64,000 nucleotides of DNA from Coix lacryma-jobi var. lacryma-jobi (lineage: Eukaryota > Streptophyta > Magnoliopsida > Poales > Poaceae). This document shows positions 44,246 through 54,398 of the stretch, piece by piece. The first letter of the stretch is position 1, and the number at the start of each line of letters is the position of its first letter. Under the pieces are notes generated by a model. It had not been told where the DNA came from. It saw only the letters and a list, made by a program, of their open reading frames with translations, and searched no databases. The translations under genes were made by a program, and so were the position numbers. The DNA lies in NCBI GenBank assembly GCA_009763385.1, contig VDCT01000803.1:1-64000 (forward strand). Direction: 5' to 3'.

Positions 44246-44480
44246 TTAATCGTTATAGTCCATAAACTCCCAATGTCCATCTCCAAACATATCTCTCTGT
44301 ATCCTGTTCACCACAGGAGACACTCTAGAAGCAGATTGTGGAACATTCCCTGTTGTGCCGAACGTGAGCTGGCCATAGGTCTGGGGAGGTTGTTGCATCT
44401 CCTGAGAAACCACCCCTCCTGTGCTTGGGCCAGCCCCACTGTTTTCGGCAACCCTCCGTCGTTGAGGTACTTGGAACAAC
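44246..44480 (-). pseudogene. gag: gag N-terminal fragment
   Basis: Minus-strand frame with QVPQRRRVAENSGAGPST and NRIQRDMFGDGHWEFMDY, ending in a stop at 44246. It is the low-complexity N-terminus of the same gag, separated from the capsid by stops, and is cut at 44480 by the start of a plus-strand copia LTR; codons beyond that point are LTR sequence. Confidence 0.5.
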
Positions 44481-45952
44481 TGCGGATACATGGGTGTATG
44501 CCGGGTCTCTGAGTGATGAGTGATTGTCAACTGGGATAATGCGCATGTTCTTTGGCTTGTGTTGTGCCAGGTGTCGAGCAGATACAGTGATCAGAGGCAA
44601 GGTGAAGGTCAAGTAGAGACGTGCCGTGCGATGGGACGAGAGTGGCGAAGGGCGGACGTGAGGCTTGGACTGAGGACCGGTGGCCCGAGGATCAGCTGTG
44701 GTGGCTGACAGCCTGGGACAGCAACGAGCGACGACTTGGCGGGCACGGTGTTGGTTGGGTCGTGGACCTGGGGACACGTGTTGGTGGACGGGGTGCACGG
44801 GCGGTGCATCCCTCTACAGCTTCGGTTGGTGCTAGAGCTAGAGAAAAAACCATCGGGTGGACGGTTTCCAGGTTGGGCCTCAAAACCTGGGCGGCGGATG
44901 GTGGTTCCGAGTTTGGCCACAAAACGCGGGGCTGAGGACGGTTTCCAGGTTTGGGCCTCAAAACCTGGGTGCTTGCTGGGTTGCTGAGTTTGGGCCTCAA
45001 AACTCAGATGCTGGGGGCAATGTTTCCCGGTTTGGGCCTCAAAACCGGGGGTTGGCTGGAAAGGCTGGTTTCCTGGGTTTTGGCCACAAAACCGGGGGGT
45101 GCAGAGCTGTGGTGGTATGTGGCGGGCAATCGGGAGGGTTGCGTCGAGGCAACGCTACGAGTTGTGCGGGCGTGGCCGTCGGATCTACCTTCCATCGAGT
45201 TGGTCCAGAATAAACTTAGGGTTTAGCTGGTTCGCTCTGTAAGTAGTTAGGGGTAGAGTGGGAATTAGGAATAGTTAGAATTAGGTTAAGTAGGGGGAGA
45301 CACCCACCTCCCCATCTATCTCAGTCATTTGCTCTTTGCTTCTAGGGTTTCCTGCTCTCCCAATCCCCTGCTGTAGCTAACTGAGATCCGCAGAGAACCA
45401 TACCTCTGTGTACTGAGATTTGAGGAAGTGAGGCCGTACCTTACTGTTGTAGCGTGTGGTAGCCACAAGGTTGCAGTTGATGTGTTGATTCGCGTTTTGG
45501 TTCGTGTTCTTCGCGTTCTTCATTTCTCCGCGTTTTTCCCGTCGCCCCATCTCTCCCTATATTGCGTCTTTGCGAAATCCGTTTGAATCAACTTGTTCGT
45601 ATTTGAAATGAGATCATTTCCACCGAAAGAATTTATCTAACTCCTTACGAACAAGTAGATCAGGTTGATTTCGTTTTCGTGGCGCTTTTCGGTTCATCCT
45701 CCTCCCCTTTTGATTTCCCGGTGTTTGAGCCAATTTGAGCGGATGATTTCTTGGGGATAGTCTCCTAACTACTCCGTGATCATCCTCTCCAAGTTTGGGA
45801 ACGTGGGATTTTGGTTTGAATCGATTTGGAGAAGATTTGGGTGAAGGGCGACCGAAATCGCCCTCACTGAGTGTTGGCGGACAGTCTGCCACCCTAGGCG
45901 CGGACAGTCCGCGCGTCGGGGACTTGGCCAGAGCAGTGGCCGCGAGTCTCTG
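44481..45952 (+). repeat. Copia LTR fragment, plus strand
   Basis: Begins TGCGGATACATGGG, matching the LTR start seen at 16181, 25729 and 61853, and carries six hairpin units (44868-45097). Near its right end are CGGACAGTCCG motifs (45901-45911), the same type as in the LTR at 59767-61853. It is truncated at 45952 by a Tat element, so its last few hundred bases are missing. Confidence 0.85.
44868..45097 (+). repeat. Covarying hairpin array, plus-strand copy
   Basis: Six units with RNA-sense arms CCAGGTTT, CTGAGTTT, CCCGGTTT or similar around GGGCCTCA loops; two are partly decayed. Confidence 0.85.
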
Positions 45953-46665
45953 TGTTGGGGAAAAGGACCCTCGGCAAAAACGCCACCCGATATGGTGCCA
46001 AGATCAACCTTCGCTTGGCCTTTGTGTCCTCGCGAGGTCCCCCTCCTTTCGGGGTCAATTTCCTAACCTTCGGACGTGAGTTCGACCCTCGATGCTCCCT
46101 TTTGCACCCCCTGCAGGTTAAGGCTTCGCGGCACGACAGGCGACCCTCGCTGGGTCCCAAGCGAGCGATGAAGGCGCGTTGGCCCGAAGGCGCGAGGGAG
46201 TTGAAGGTCAGCGAGCACGGCCGAAGGACAAACCTTCGGCCCTCTCTCCCGAAGGCAAGTAAAGCCGAAGGTCCTACAGACGGCGAAGGAGCGCGGGCCC
46301 AAGGGCGAGCACGGCCGAAGGTCAAATCTCCGCCCCCCTCAACGAAGGTGAACAGAACCAGGTGGCGGCGCATTGGAGGGGGGCCGATTAGGGTTTCCAC
46401 TTCAGCTGTGTGTTTACATTTTTGCCCTCCCTCCCTGCGTGGAGGTGAGGAATCTTTCCTGTACCCTTTTGTAATTTGGCCCGCATCCCTTGGTATTCCC
46501 TATAAATACAGGGGATGAACAGTGTAAGGAGGGGACTTTTTTGGGGTCAGTACTCCACAACATTGATTGAGTTCAAAACCTTCGCTTCCGCTTTACTTCG
46601 GACGCTTGGCACCTTCGCCGTTCACTCTGTACAAGTGCGGGGGTTCGACAAGTGTGTTTCCATCA
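45953..46665 (+). repeat. Tat element 5' LTR, 713 bp
   Basis: TGTTGGGGAAAAGG start and TTCCATCA end, followed by the primer site. TATA box at 46501-46508. Rich in CCGAAGG/CCTTCGG. Confidence 0.9.
46501..46508 (+). promoter_or_regulatory. TATA box of 5' LTR
   Basis: TATAAATA in CCCTATAAATACAGG, about 160 bases before the LTR end; the same box is at 58173-58180 in the 3' LTR. Confidence 0.8.
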
Positions 46666-46666
46666 G

Positions 46667-46686
46667 TTTGGCGCCGTCCGTGGGGA
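46667..46686 (+). other. Primer binding site
   Basis: TTTGGCGCCGTCCGTGGGGA one base after the LTR end. TGGCGCCG primer sites are common in grass Tat/Grande elements; I do not assign the tRNA. Confidence 0.75.
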
Positions 46687-46698
46687 GCGAAAGTTTGA

Positions 46699-48537
46699 CA
46701 TGGCAGGAAACAGAAGAGCTCACCCAGCGAGGGACCAACGTGTAGCCAGAGAAGACAGCGACGGTGGTCCCCCTGCGGAAGAAAATTGTGCAACCCTCGC
46801 GGGAGAGAGAATGTCACCCCAGAACCCCAACCCCTGGCCCTCAGGTCCGAGTGGCGACGCAGCCGCACCCGCACACTTCGGGAAGGAGGAGAGGGAGACG
46901 AGGAAGAGTTGGGCCTCGAGGCCCTCAAGAGGCTTGAAGCTGAACTGCAGGAGAAGAAGAGGCGCTTGATCAACTCGAGAAGCATAACCGACTGCGCTCG
47001 ATCAGGCAAGAGGGCAGACGAAGCCAGAGAGCAGCATCGCCGAATGGAGGAATCCCTCGCTGAGGCAGAAGCCGAGGCCGAAGGCTGGAACAATGAGGAG
47101 ATGCCCTCGCTGCAGGAGGGGAATGAGCAGAATCAAGACAACCTTCGCTGCCATCCACCACCCCCACCACCACTAGTTTCACCCACAACCTCATCCTCAC
47201 AGACAACCAAACTTCCGCCACCTTTACCCGGATGAGAGAGAGATAAACCTTCGCAACTACCGAAGGCCTCAACAACACCAAATGCCCTACGACCCAAAGT
47301 CTCCACTCTCCCAAATACTCCAAACCCAACCCTGGCCACCATGCTACAATCCACAAAACCTACCTCGCTATGATGGACTTTCCGACCCTTGCCAGTTCAT
47401 CATGAGCTACGAAGCAGCAGTTGCCGCAGCAGGCAGTGATGAATCAACAATGGCAAAATCCTTTGTCATCATTCTGCGAGACATCGCACAAAACATGGTA
47501 CAGCAACCTTCGCCCCGGAACTGTGGATTCCTGGGCCACCCTCAGAGACAAGCTGTGTACAAATTTCAAGGGCATCACTCCAGCCCCGTCAAACCCCATC
47601 GAACTGTTCAATTGCAAGCAAGAAGAGCGCGAGCCGCTCCAAGATTACTGGCGGAGGTTTATTCAAATCAGAGCAAGAACCCCGGGCATATCCGACGAGG
47701 GCTGTCATCCTCGCTGCAGTCAGCGGCCTCCGCCCGGGCCCGTGCTCTTCGAAATTTGCTCGGAAACGAACCGGCAAATACAATCGAAGAATTGCACGAG
47801 ACAATGGAAAGATACTGTAGAGCAGACATGGACTTCCGAGCGAAGTCTGATGCTCGGAGAGGTCTCAGCAGAGGCCACAGCGAGGCCTCAACCGAGAGAA
47901 GGTAACCTTCGCCAAGAGCAAAACAACGTCAGTGCAATCAACAAAGCAACAAATTATGAAGATCAAAGACGGGACGCTCAACCTCCGAGCAGCCAAGCCC
48001 GCAGGGTTTGCCACCTCCCGCCGAATCAGTGGTACCAGCAGCGAGAACCTGCCAAAATGTATTGTCACTTCTGTGGAATGGGAAAGGGGCACACAACAAA
48101 GCAATGCGAATGCTTCGCCAAGGGAAAAGAATACCAGGAATCCAGGAAAGCTGCTTCGTCAGACTCCCGAACCATCAAACACACAAGGAAACCAAGTTTC
48201 CACCCACCAAATCCACCATACCACTATACCCCCATAAACTACGGCCTACCTTCGCAACAACCCTCTTACACTCATCACCCACTCTACAACCAAACCTCTT
48301 ATCAGCCAACCACCATCCCACAACGCCAAAATCCAACTTACACAGTTACATACCCAACTACCCCCCAAAACCAAATTCCCAACAAACCCACCAAGCTAGC
48401 AACGCTCTGCCACCACCACCGCCAATCCCCGCGTTACCAGCACCACAACCTGTCAAAGCTGAAGCCCCGAGCCAAACGGCCATCAACAACCCAACATCAA
48501 CCTTCGGTGTGATCCTAGCTCACCGGAGGTTCAAATG
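46699..48537 (+). pseudogene. gag: gag polyprotein, Tat type, frameshifted
   Basis: Starts MAGNRRAHPARDQ at 46699, the first ATG after the primer site. Parts in order, in changing frames: an acidic/basic coiled coil (RRMEESLAEAEAEAEGW, to 47235), the capsid opening (LPRYDGLSDPCQFIMSYEAA, from about 47350), its core in another frame (WYSNLRPGTVDSWATLRDKL near 47490-47560), and a zinc-knuckle-like motif CHFCGMGKGHTTKQC near 48060-48110 with spacing CX2CX5HX4C. A long Pro/Gln/Tyr/His-rich tail follows. At least three frame changes make it non-functional. The role would be particle assembly and RNA packaging. Confidence 0.75.
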
Positions 48538-49108
48538 AAGACCATGGTAACAAACGGCAGGAGGAAGGAACATGCCAGACGAGTCCACCACGTAGCCATC
48601 GAAGGCCCCCATAGATTTGGCCGTTGGTCTCACATCCCCATAACCTTCGATTCCAGTGAAATGAAGCTGAGAGATTACCCTCACACCGATGCTATGGTGA
48701 TCGAAACCAACCTCGCTGGGTGGACTGTCACCAAAATACTGGTCGACACAGGAAGCTCCGCTGATATCTTGTTCGCTTCAACCTTCGACAGTATGAAGCT
48801 TGATAGGAACCTTCTGCAACCTGCGGACAACCCCTATACGGCTTCGGTGGTCAACAAGTGAGAGCTATCGGAAAAATTCTCTGCCCGTGACCTTTGGCGA
48901 CGAAATCAACTGCAGGACGGAGCATATAACATTTGATGTCGTCGACATGTTCTACCCATACAATGCCATTTTTGGCCGAGGGGTCACAAACGCGTTCAAT
49001 GCGGTCATCCATCCCGCCTACCTATGCATGAAGCTTCCCGCTCCGAAGGTGGGTGGTCGCAGTATTTGGGGACCAGGACATTGCAAAGGGCAGCTGAAGG
49101 GAACGTAG
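48538..49108 (+). pseudogene. pol: Aspartic protease, frameshifted
   Basis: Contains the active site KILVDTGSSADILF at about 48745-48785 with an intact DTG, preceded by ITFDSSEMKLRDYPHTDAMV. After a frame change near 48850 the second half appears with FNAVIHPAYLCMKLPA. Family: retropepsin-like protease that cuts gag-pol. The active site is intact but the frame is not. Confidence 0.75.
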
Positions 49109-49379
49109 CCCCGGGGCAACGTAATGTACACAATTTGTCAAAACCTCAACCCCCGGTATCAGCGACGAGGCCGAAGTCTGCAATGACAGAGTGAAGGCAG
49201 CGCCAAAGGAGGAAACCAAAAAATCCAACTCTTCGAGGGAATGCCGAGAGAAAGGTGATCATCTCAGCCAATCTACACCTCAATCAGAAGGCAACCTCGT
49301 CACCTTCCTCAGAGAAAATTCCGACCCCTTCGCTTGGTCCGCAGAAGACCTAAAAGGAGTCAACAGACAATGATCGAGC

Positions 49380-50140
49380 ATAGCCTGAACATCAAAACAG
49401 GCTACCGCCCAATCAAACAAAAGCTTCGCAAGATGTCAGAAGAAGAAAGGAGGCAGCGAAGGCTGAGGTGAAAAGGCTTTTGGACGCAGGTGTCATTCGC
49501 CCAGTCAAATACCCAACTTGGCTCTCAAATGTGGTCCTAGTCCAAAAGAAGAACAAAAAATGGCGAATGTGCGTCGATTTCACATGCTTGAACAAAGCCT
49601 GTCCGAAGGATGACTTCCCCCTCCCAAACATAAAGCACCCTGGTCGACAGAGTGGCAGGTTGCCAAATGCTATCCTCCTTGATTGCTTCTCAGGCTATCA
49701 CCAGATTTGGATGAATGAAGAAGACGAAGAAAAAAAACAAGCTTTATCACACACCTCGGGCACCTTTTGCTTCCAAAGGATGGCAGAAGGTATGAAAAAT
49801 GCAGGCTCAACCTTCGCTCGCATGACCTCCGAAGTTTTCAAGGATGAGATGCTGTCTCTGCCTATGTCAAACTGCCGACGTAGTTGTCCAGAGTGAACTA
49901 AAAGAGAACCACATACCAGACTTATCGAGGGTATTCAGCAACCTCCGGTCCGCGGGACTGAAACTAAACCCAGAAAAATGTGTTTTCGGGGTAAGCGAAG
50001 GTAAATTGCTAGGTTGCATCGTCTCAGCCAGAGGAATCGAAGCTAACCCTGAGAAGATTGATGCCCATCATGAACATGGAACCTCCGGCGACCAAGAAAG
50101 CAGCTCAGCGTCTGACCGGTCGTTTAGCAGCACTTAGCAG
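49380..50140 (+). pseudogene. pol: Reverse transcriptase, catalytic motif broken
   Basis: RT fingers and palm: LLDAGVIRPVKYPTWLSNVV, WRMCVDFTCLNKACPKDDFP, ILLDCFSGYHQIWM, then STFARM. At 49863-49880, where the YxDD active site should follow, only its first two residues are legible; a short length change destroys the two aspartates and the frame, so this copy cannot reverse-transcribe. The thumb continues in another frame (LSRVFSNLRSAGLKLNPEKC, near 49920-49985). A stop and frame changes also precede the domain (49371). RT with this GYHQI motif is gypsy type. Confidence 0.8.
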
Positions 50141-50660
50141 ATTCATCTCAAGATCCGAGAGCGAGGGTTACCCTTCTTTGAAACACTCAGAAGCAACGCT
50201 CCATTCAACTGGGGTCCCCAGCAGCAAAGGCCTTCGAGGAGTTGAAAAAGTATCTGACCAGCTTGACTGCCCAACCAGCCCAAGCAAGGGAGACTTATTG
50301 TACTCTACGTCGCAAGCTTCGCCACACGCAGCAAGCGCAGTCCTCATCAAGGAGCTCCGCGAAAACAACAAAACCAGACAAACCCCAATCTACTATGTTT
50401 TCAGAAACCCTCGAAGGCCCAAAGAGAAATTATTCGGAGCTTGAGAAAATAGCATACGCCGTCGTCATGGCATCAAGAAAGCTCAAGCACTATTTCCAGG
50501 CGCACGAGATCCATGTACCTTCGTCGTACCCCCTCGAGAACATTTTCAAAAACAACGAAGCAGTTGGAAGAATAGCAAAATGGGCAGTCGAGCTTAACAG
50601 TTATGCTGTAACCTTCGTTGGCAGAACAGCGATCAAATCACAAGTGCTGGCTGATTTCAT
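50141..50660 (+). pseudogene. pol: First (connection) RNase H domain
   Basis: Gypsy-type RNase H after RT: LLYSTSQASPHAASAVLIKE in one frame, then after a frame change near 50400-50440 NYSELEKIAYAVVMASRKL and HYFQAHEIHV, ending near FVGRTAIKSQVLADFIAEW. In Tat elements this domain is known to have degenerated to a linker while a second RNase H does the cleavage; the sequence agrees, as no clear catalytic DEDD set is visible. Confidence 0.65.
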
Positions 50661-51120
50661 AGCAGAATGGACACCCGACCCTCGCCCCGGTGAGCTGCAG
50701 CAGGACCAGTTTTGGATCGTTTACGTCGACGGGGCCTGGGGTGCAACTGGAGCCGGTGCCTCGGCCATTCTAATCTCGCCTTCCGGGTCGAAGCTGAGAT
50801 ACGCACGAAGGCTTGACTTCAAATGCACAAACAACTCCGCTGAATATGAAGCTGTGATTCTGGCACTTTCAAGGCTGCGATCGTTATCAGTCCGAAGGGC
50901 ACTCATCAACACAGACTCTCAAGTCATTGCGGGGCACATTGAAAAGAACTACAAAGCAAAAGATCCAGAGCTCCAAAAATATTTTCAACATGTCCGAAGG
51001 TTAGAATCCTTCTTCCTCGGCATAACTGTAAAAGCAATATCAAGGACCGAAAACAGCGAGGCAGATTGCTTAGCCAAAGCAGCCGCACAGCAGCTACAAC
51101 TTCCACCGGACTGTGTTCTA
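50661..51120 (+). pseudogene. pol: Second RNase H domain (archaeal-like type)
   Basis: Uninterrupted domain in one frame with VDGAWGATGAG (first Asp), NNSAEYEAVILAL (Glu), NTDSQVIAGHIE (Asp) and SEADCLAKAA (final Asp), the four catalytic residues of an RNase H1 fold. A second RNase H of this type is a known trait of plant Tat elements. It would remove RNA from RNA/DNA hybrids. The domain itself looks intact although the polyprotein around it is broken. Confidence 0.8.
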
Positions 51121-52412
51121 CGAGGTTACCACTCGGTCAGCCTTCGAAGCTTCCGAAATCAGCATCAAGCTAATCAGCGCAATTCAGTGCGAAGATTGGA
51201 GAGCACCTATCATGGCCTACATCAAAGGACTCCATGAACCCAGCTCTAAAGAAGAAGAGAACAGACTAAAGCAAAGAGTGCGAGGGTACAAGATGTGGAT
51301 AACACCTATTCAAGGCTTCGGTAACCTCACCTTGGCTCAAGTGCGTGTCACAGTCCGAAGGTAATGACATTCTCAAACTCATCCACGAGGTATATGTGGT
51401 TCACACAATGGCCCGAGGGCACTAGTAGGAAAAGCTTTTCGGCAAGGCTTCTACTGGCCAACAGCATTAAGAGATGCGGAAACCATCGTCAAGCATTGCG
51501 AAGGTTGTCAACTGATGGCAAAAAACCAAAACGCTCCAGGGGCACCCACAACCTCATATGCCCAACCTGGCCCCTGCAAAGGTGGGCGATGGATCTTGTA
51601 GGCCCGTTACCGACAGCTCCAGGGAACCTTCGCTATGCGGTGGTAGCTGTGGAATACTTCACAAAATGGATTGAAACAAGGCCACTATCCTCCATCACTT
51701 CCCACGCAGTAAAAAAGTTTTTCTGGCAACAAATAGTCTGTCGCTTTGGAGTTCCGCAGCATCTAACCGTCGACAACGGCACTCAGTTTGACAGCGAGGT
51801 CTTCAAAGAATTCTGTGCACAAATTGGGACAATGTTATGCTTCGCCTCCGTCCGACACCCGCAATCCAACGGCCTGGTTGAAAGAGCCAATGCGACAATA
51901 TTCCAAGCTATCTCCAAAAAGCTGCAGGGTAGACCCAAGGGTAAATGGGCCGATGAACTACCTTCGGTCACCTGGTCTCACAACACCTCAGAGTGCAGAG
52001 CAACAAAATTCACTCCTTTCAAGCTGCTGTTCGGCGAAGAAGCGGTGCTTCCAGAAGAGCTAAAATACGGATCGCTCAGAACAACCCTCGCATCTGACGA
52101 GCAAGCCCAATCGCTCGATAAAGACCTACTCGAAGAAGCAAGATGCAATGCAGTGCACAACCTTCGCAAGTACCAAGAAGAAACCAGAAATGGAGAGATA
52201 AAAAGATCAGAATCAAAAATTTGCAGAAGGGTGACCTCGTCCTCATCAGAAAACAAAACGCCAGCTTGGCCAGGAAAATTTCAGCCAAGTGGACAGGCCC
52301 ATTCCTGATTGCAGAATGCAACCGTCCTGGCTCTTTCCACCTCTCCGACAGCGAGGGTAACATCCTGCCTCACACTTGGAACATCGACGACCTTCGCAAA
52401 TACTACCCATAG
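51121..52412 (+). pseudogene. pol: Integrase, frameshifted
   Basis: The zinc domain is partly legible in split frames (IVKHCEGCQLMAKNQ region, 51480-51530). The catalytic core is continuous in the 51364-52308 frame: RWAMDLVGPLP (first Asp), TVDNGTQFDS (second Asp), SNGLVERANATI (Glu). The C-terminal barrel is completed in another frame (52143-52412): KNLQKGDLVLIRKQNA, GPFLIAECNRPG, NIDDLRKYYP and the stop at 52412. The core residues are present but at least two frame changes break the protein. It would insert the cDNA into the genome. Confidence 0.8.
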
Positions 52413-52691
52413 CGGGCCCTAGCGAGCCCTCGCATATGTAATCTTTGTCGCATTTTATGTTTCTACACTCATGTACTTGACAAAAAAGGAGCTGCACTCT
52501 TTTTCCTTACGAAGGGGCGTAAGGTTTTTTAACGAGGCAGTATCCAAAGCATTAATACAGGTTAGAACCCCCAAAAAAGTAAAATCTCCAAACCTCTACT
52601 CCCAAACATCGAAAAAGCGGGTCTCTCTCAAGAGCGCTACATTCGATGAAAACCTGCTAAGATTGCTTCGAAAAACATTCCTTTTCCTTTC
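52413..52691 (+). other. Pol 3' untranslated segment
   Basis: No gene seen between the pol stop and the first tandem array. Confidence 0.5.
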
Positions 52692-53170
52692 AAAGCAAAC
52701 TTCACCTCCGCCTAAGATAAGGGGAGGCGCGAAAGTCCCAAAAAAGTCGAGCACCCTGGCACAAACGACAGGGGCTCGCAAAAAAGCAAACTTCACCTCC
52801 GCCTAAGATAAGGGGGGGACGAAGTCCAAAAGTCGAGCACCCTGGCACAAACGACAGGGCTCGCAAAAAAGCAAACTTCACCTCCGCCTAAGATAAGGGG
52901 AGGAAAGTCGAGCACCCTGGCACAAACGACAGGGGCTCGCAAAAAAGCAAACTTCACCTCCGCCTAAGATAAGGGGAGGCGCGAAGTCCAAAAAAGTCGA
53001 GCACCCTGGCACAAACGACAGGGGCTCGCAAAAAAGCAAACTTCACCTCCGCCTAAGATAAGGAAGTCGAGCACCCTGGCACAAATGACAGGGGCTCGCA
53101 AAAAGCAAACTTCACCTCCGCCTAAGATAAGGGAGGCGCGAAGTCCAAAAAGTCAAGCACCCCCGCAAAG
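52692..53170. repeat. Tandem array 1, six units of 70-92 bp
   Basis: Each unit contains GCAAACTTCACCTCCGCCTA, AGATAAGG, then GTCGAGCACCCTGGCACAAA and ACAGGGGCTCGC. Units differ mainly by deletions of the middle part GGAGGCGCGAAGTCC; the last is partial. Confidence 0.9.
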
Positions 53171-53186
53171 CACAACAGAAGCTCAT

Positions 53187-53640
53187 CACGAGAGCAAATG
53201 CGCGAGCCTCGCTAAAAGAAAAAGGGGGCGTCGCTGTTTTTCAAAACAAGCTCACGAGAGCAAATGCGCGAGCCTCGCTAAAGAAAAGGAGGGCGTCGCT
53301 GTTTTTTCAAAACAAGCTCACGAGAGCAAATGCGCGAGCCTCGCTAAAAGAAAAAGGGGGCGTCGCTGTTTTTTCAAAACAAGCTCACGAGAGCAAATGC
53401 GCGAGCCTCGCTAAAAGAAAAAGGGGGCGTCGCTGTTTTTTCAAAACAAGCTCACGAGAGCAAATGCGCGAGCCTCGCTAAAAGAAAAAGGGGGCGTCGC
53501 TGTTTTTTCAAAACAAGCTCACGAGAGCAAATGCGCGAGCCTCGCTAAAAGAAAAAGGGGGCGTCGCTGTTTTTTCAAAACAAGCTCACGAGAGCAAATG
53601 CGCGAGCCTCGCTAAAAGTAAAACGGGGCCTCGCTATTAA
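53187..53640. repeat. Tandem array 2, seven units of about 67 bp
   Basis: Units start at about 53188, 53253, 53319, 53386, 53453, 53520 and 53587, each with CACGAGAGCAAATGCGCGAG, CCTCGCTAAAAG and a GGGGGCGTCGCTG block with a T-run. Copies are nearly identical; the last is diverged. Confidence 0.9.
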
Positions 53641-53754
53641 ACAATATAAGAAACATTAATAGTGCAGCAAACATGGCACCAAAACCATACTTTTTCTCAT
53701 ACTGTTACAAAGTAACGTTACAACAACAAACATATCCGAAAAATAAAAAATCAT

Positions 53755-54365
53755 TTACAAGGAACCATCGCTCCCTTCAATCAACATCAAATCACCAGAG
53801 CCCTCGCTAACCTCCTCGAACTCCGGCTCCGCCACAACAATAGGTCCCCACAACAAAGGAGCTGCCGGAACAATCGGCAGCTCACCAGGCAAAACCCTCG
53901 CCCGATACATATATGTACGATGTACTTCATCCACATCCGAAGGTTCCTCCTTCGGAACCACCAGCGATCCGTCGGGGCCACTTCAAGCTTACTTCGCCCA
54001 AACAAATAATCCAACGCACTACTATCATCAATATCATCGTCTAAAGCAACTTGCGAAGACGAAGACGGACCAAACAAATAGCGCGTAGCTTGACGATCAG
54101 TAAAGTCCGCCTCGCGCCAAAAGCTGCTCGACCTACTATTCTTCAAATCGTACCTTCGCACCTTTGACCACCAAAAACGCTCGAAGGTCAACGAAGGATG
54201 TTTTAACTTTGCACGGGCCCACGACTCGCCAGTTATAAAAGTATCCTGGTAATTAAGCGTCAGTGGCGTCACATCAAATACTTCTAACACGGTTCCGTCA
54301 GGAACCTGCATTGCATAAAACCGAAAATATCTCAGCATCCCAAGTTTTACAAGCATCGCAACCAT
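53755..54365 (-). pseudogene. Second antisense ORF, unknown function
   Basis: Minus-strand frame from 54365 (192 codons) including TPLTLNYQDTFITGESWARA, FERFWWSKVRRYDL and two YLFG-containing repeats, then after a frame change near 53950 an acidic tail (MVPKEEPSDVDEVHRTYMYR to SDGSL and a stop at 53755). It lies downstream of the main antisense gene's last stop, in the same orientation, so it could be its final exon or a separate small gene. I do not recognise a domain. The acidic tail and lack of membrane segments suggest a soluble protein. Confidence 0.45.
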
Positions 54366-54398
54366 TACAAAATGACCTCATCTATACAACCCAAAACT

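Larger units (their letters stand above)
37056..44480 (-). mobile_element. Tat-like gypsy element with antisense gene, 5' end lost
   Basis: Minus-strand element: 3' LTR 37056-38619, purine tract, a plus-strand (antisense) gene region 38879-40790, unrecognisable or deleted RT/integrase space (40791-41700), protease 41703-42783 and gag 43091-44480, where a copia LTR truncates it. Gag and protease on one strand with an extra gene on the opposite strand next to the 3' LTR is the known layout of the Tat/Grande group. Confidence 0.75.

Noticed and set aside
53187..53640. Regular repeats resembling a CRISPR array
   Set aside because: Units are contiguous copies with no unique spacers, in a plant retroelement.
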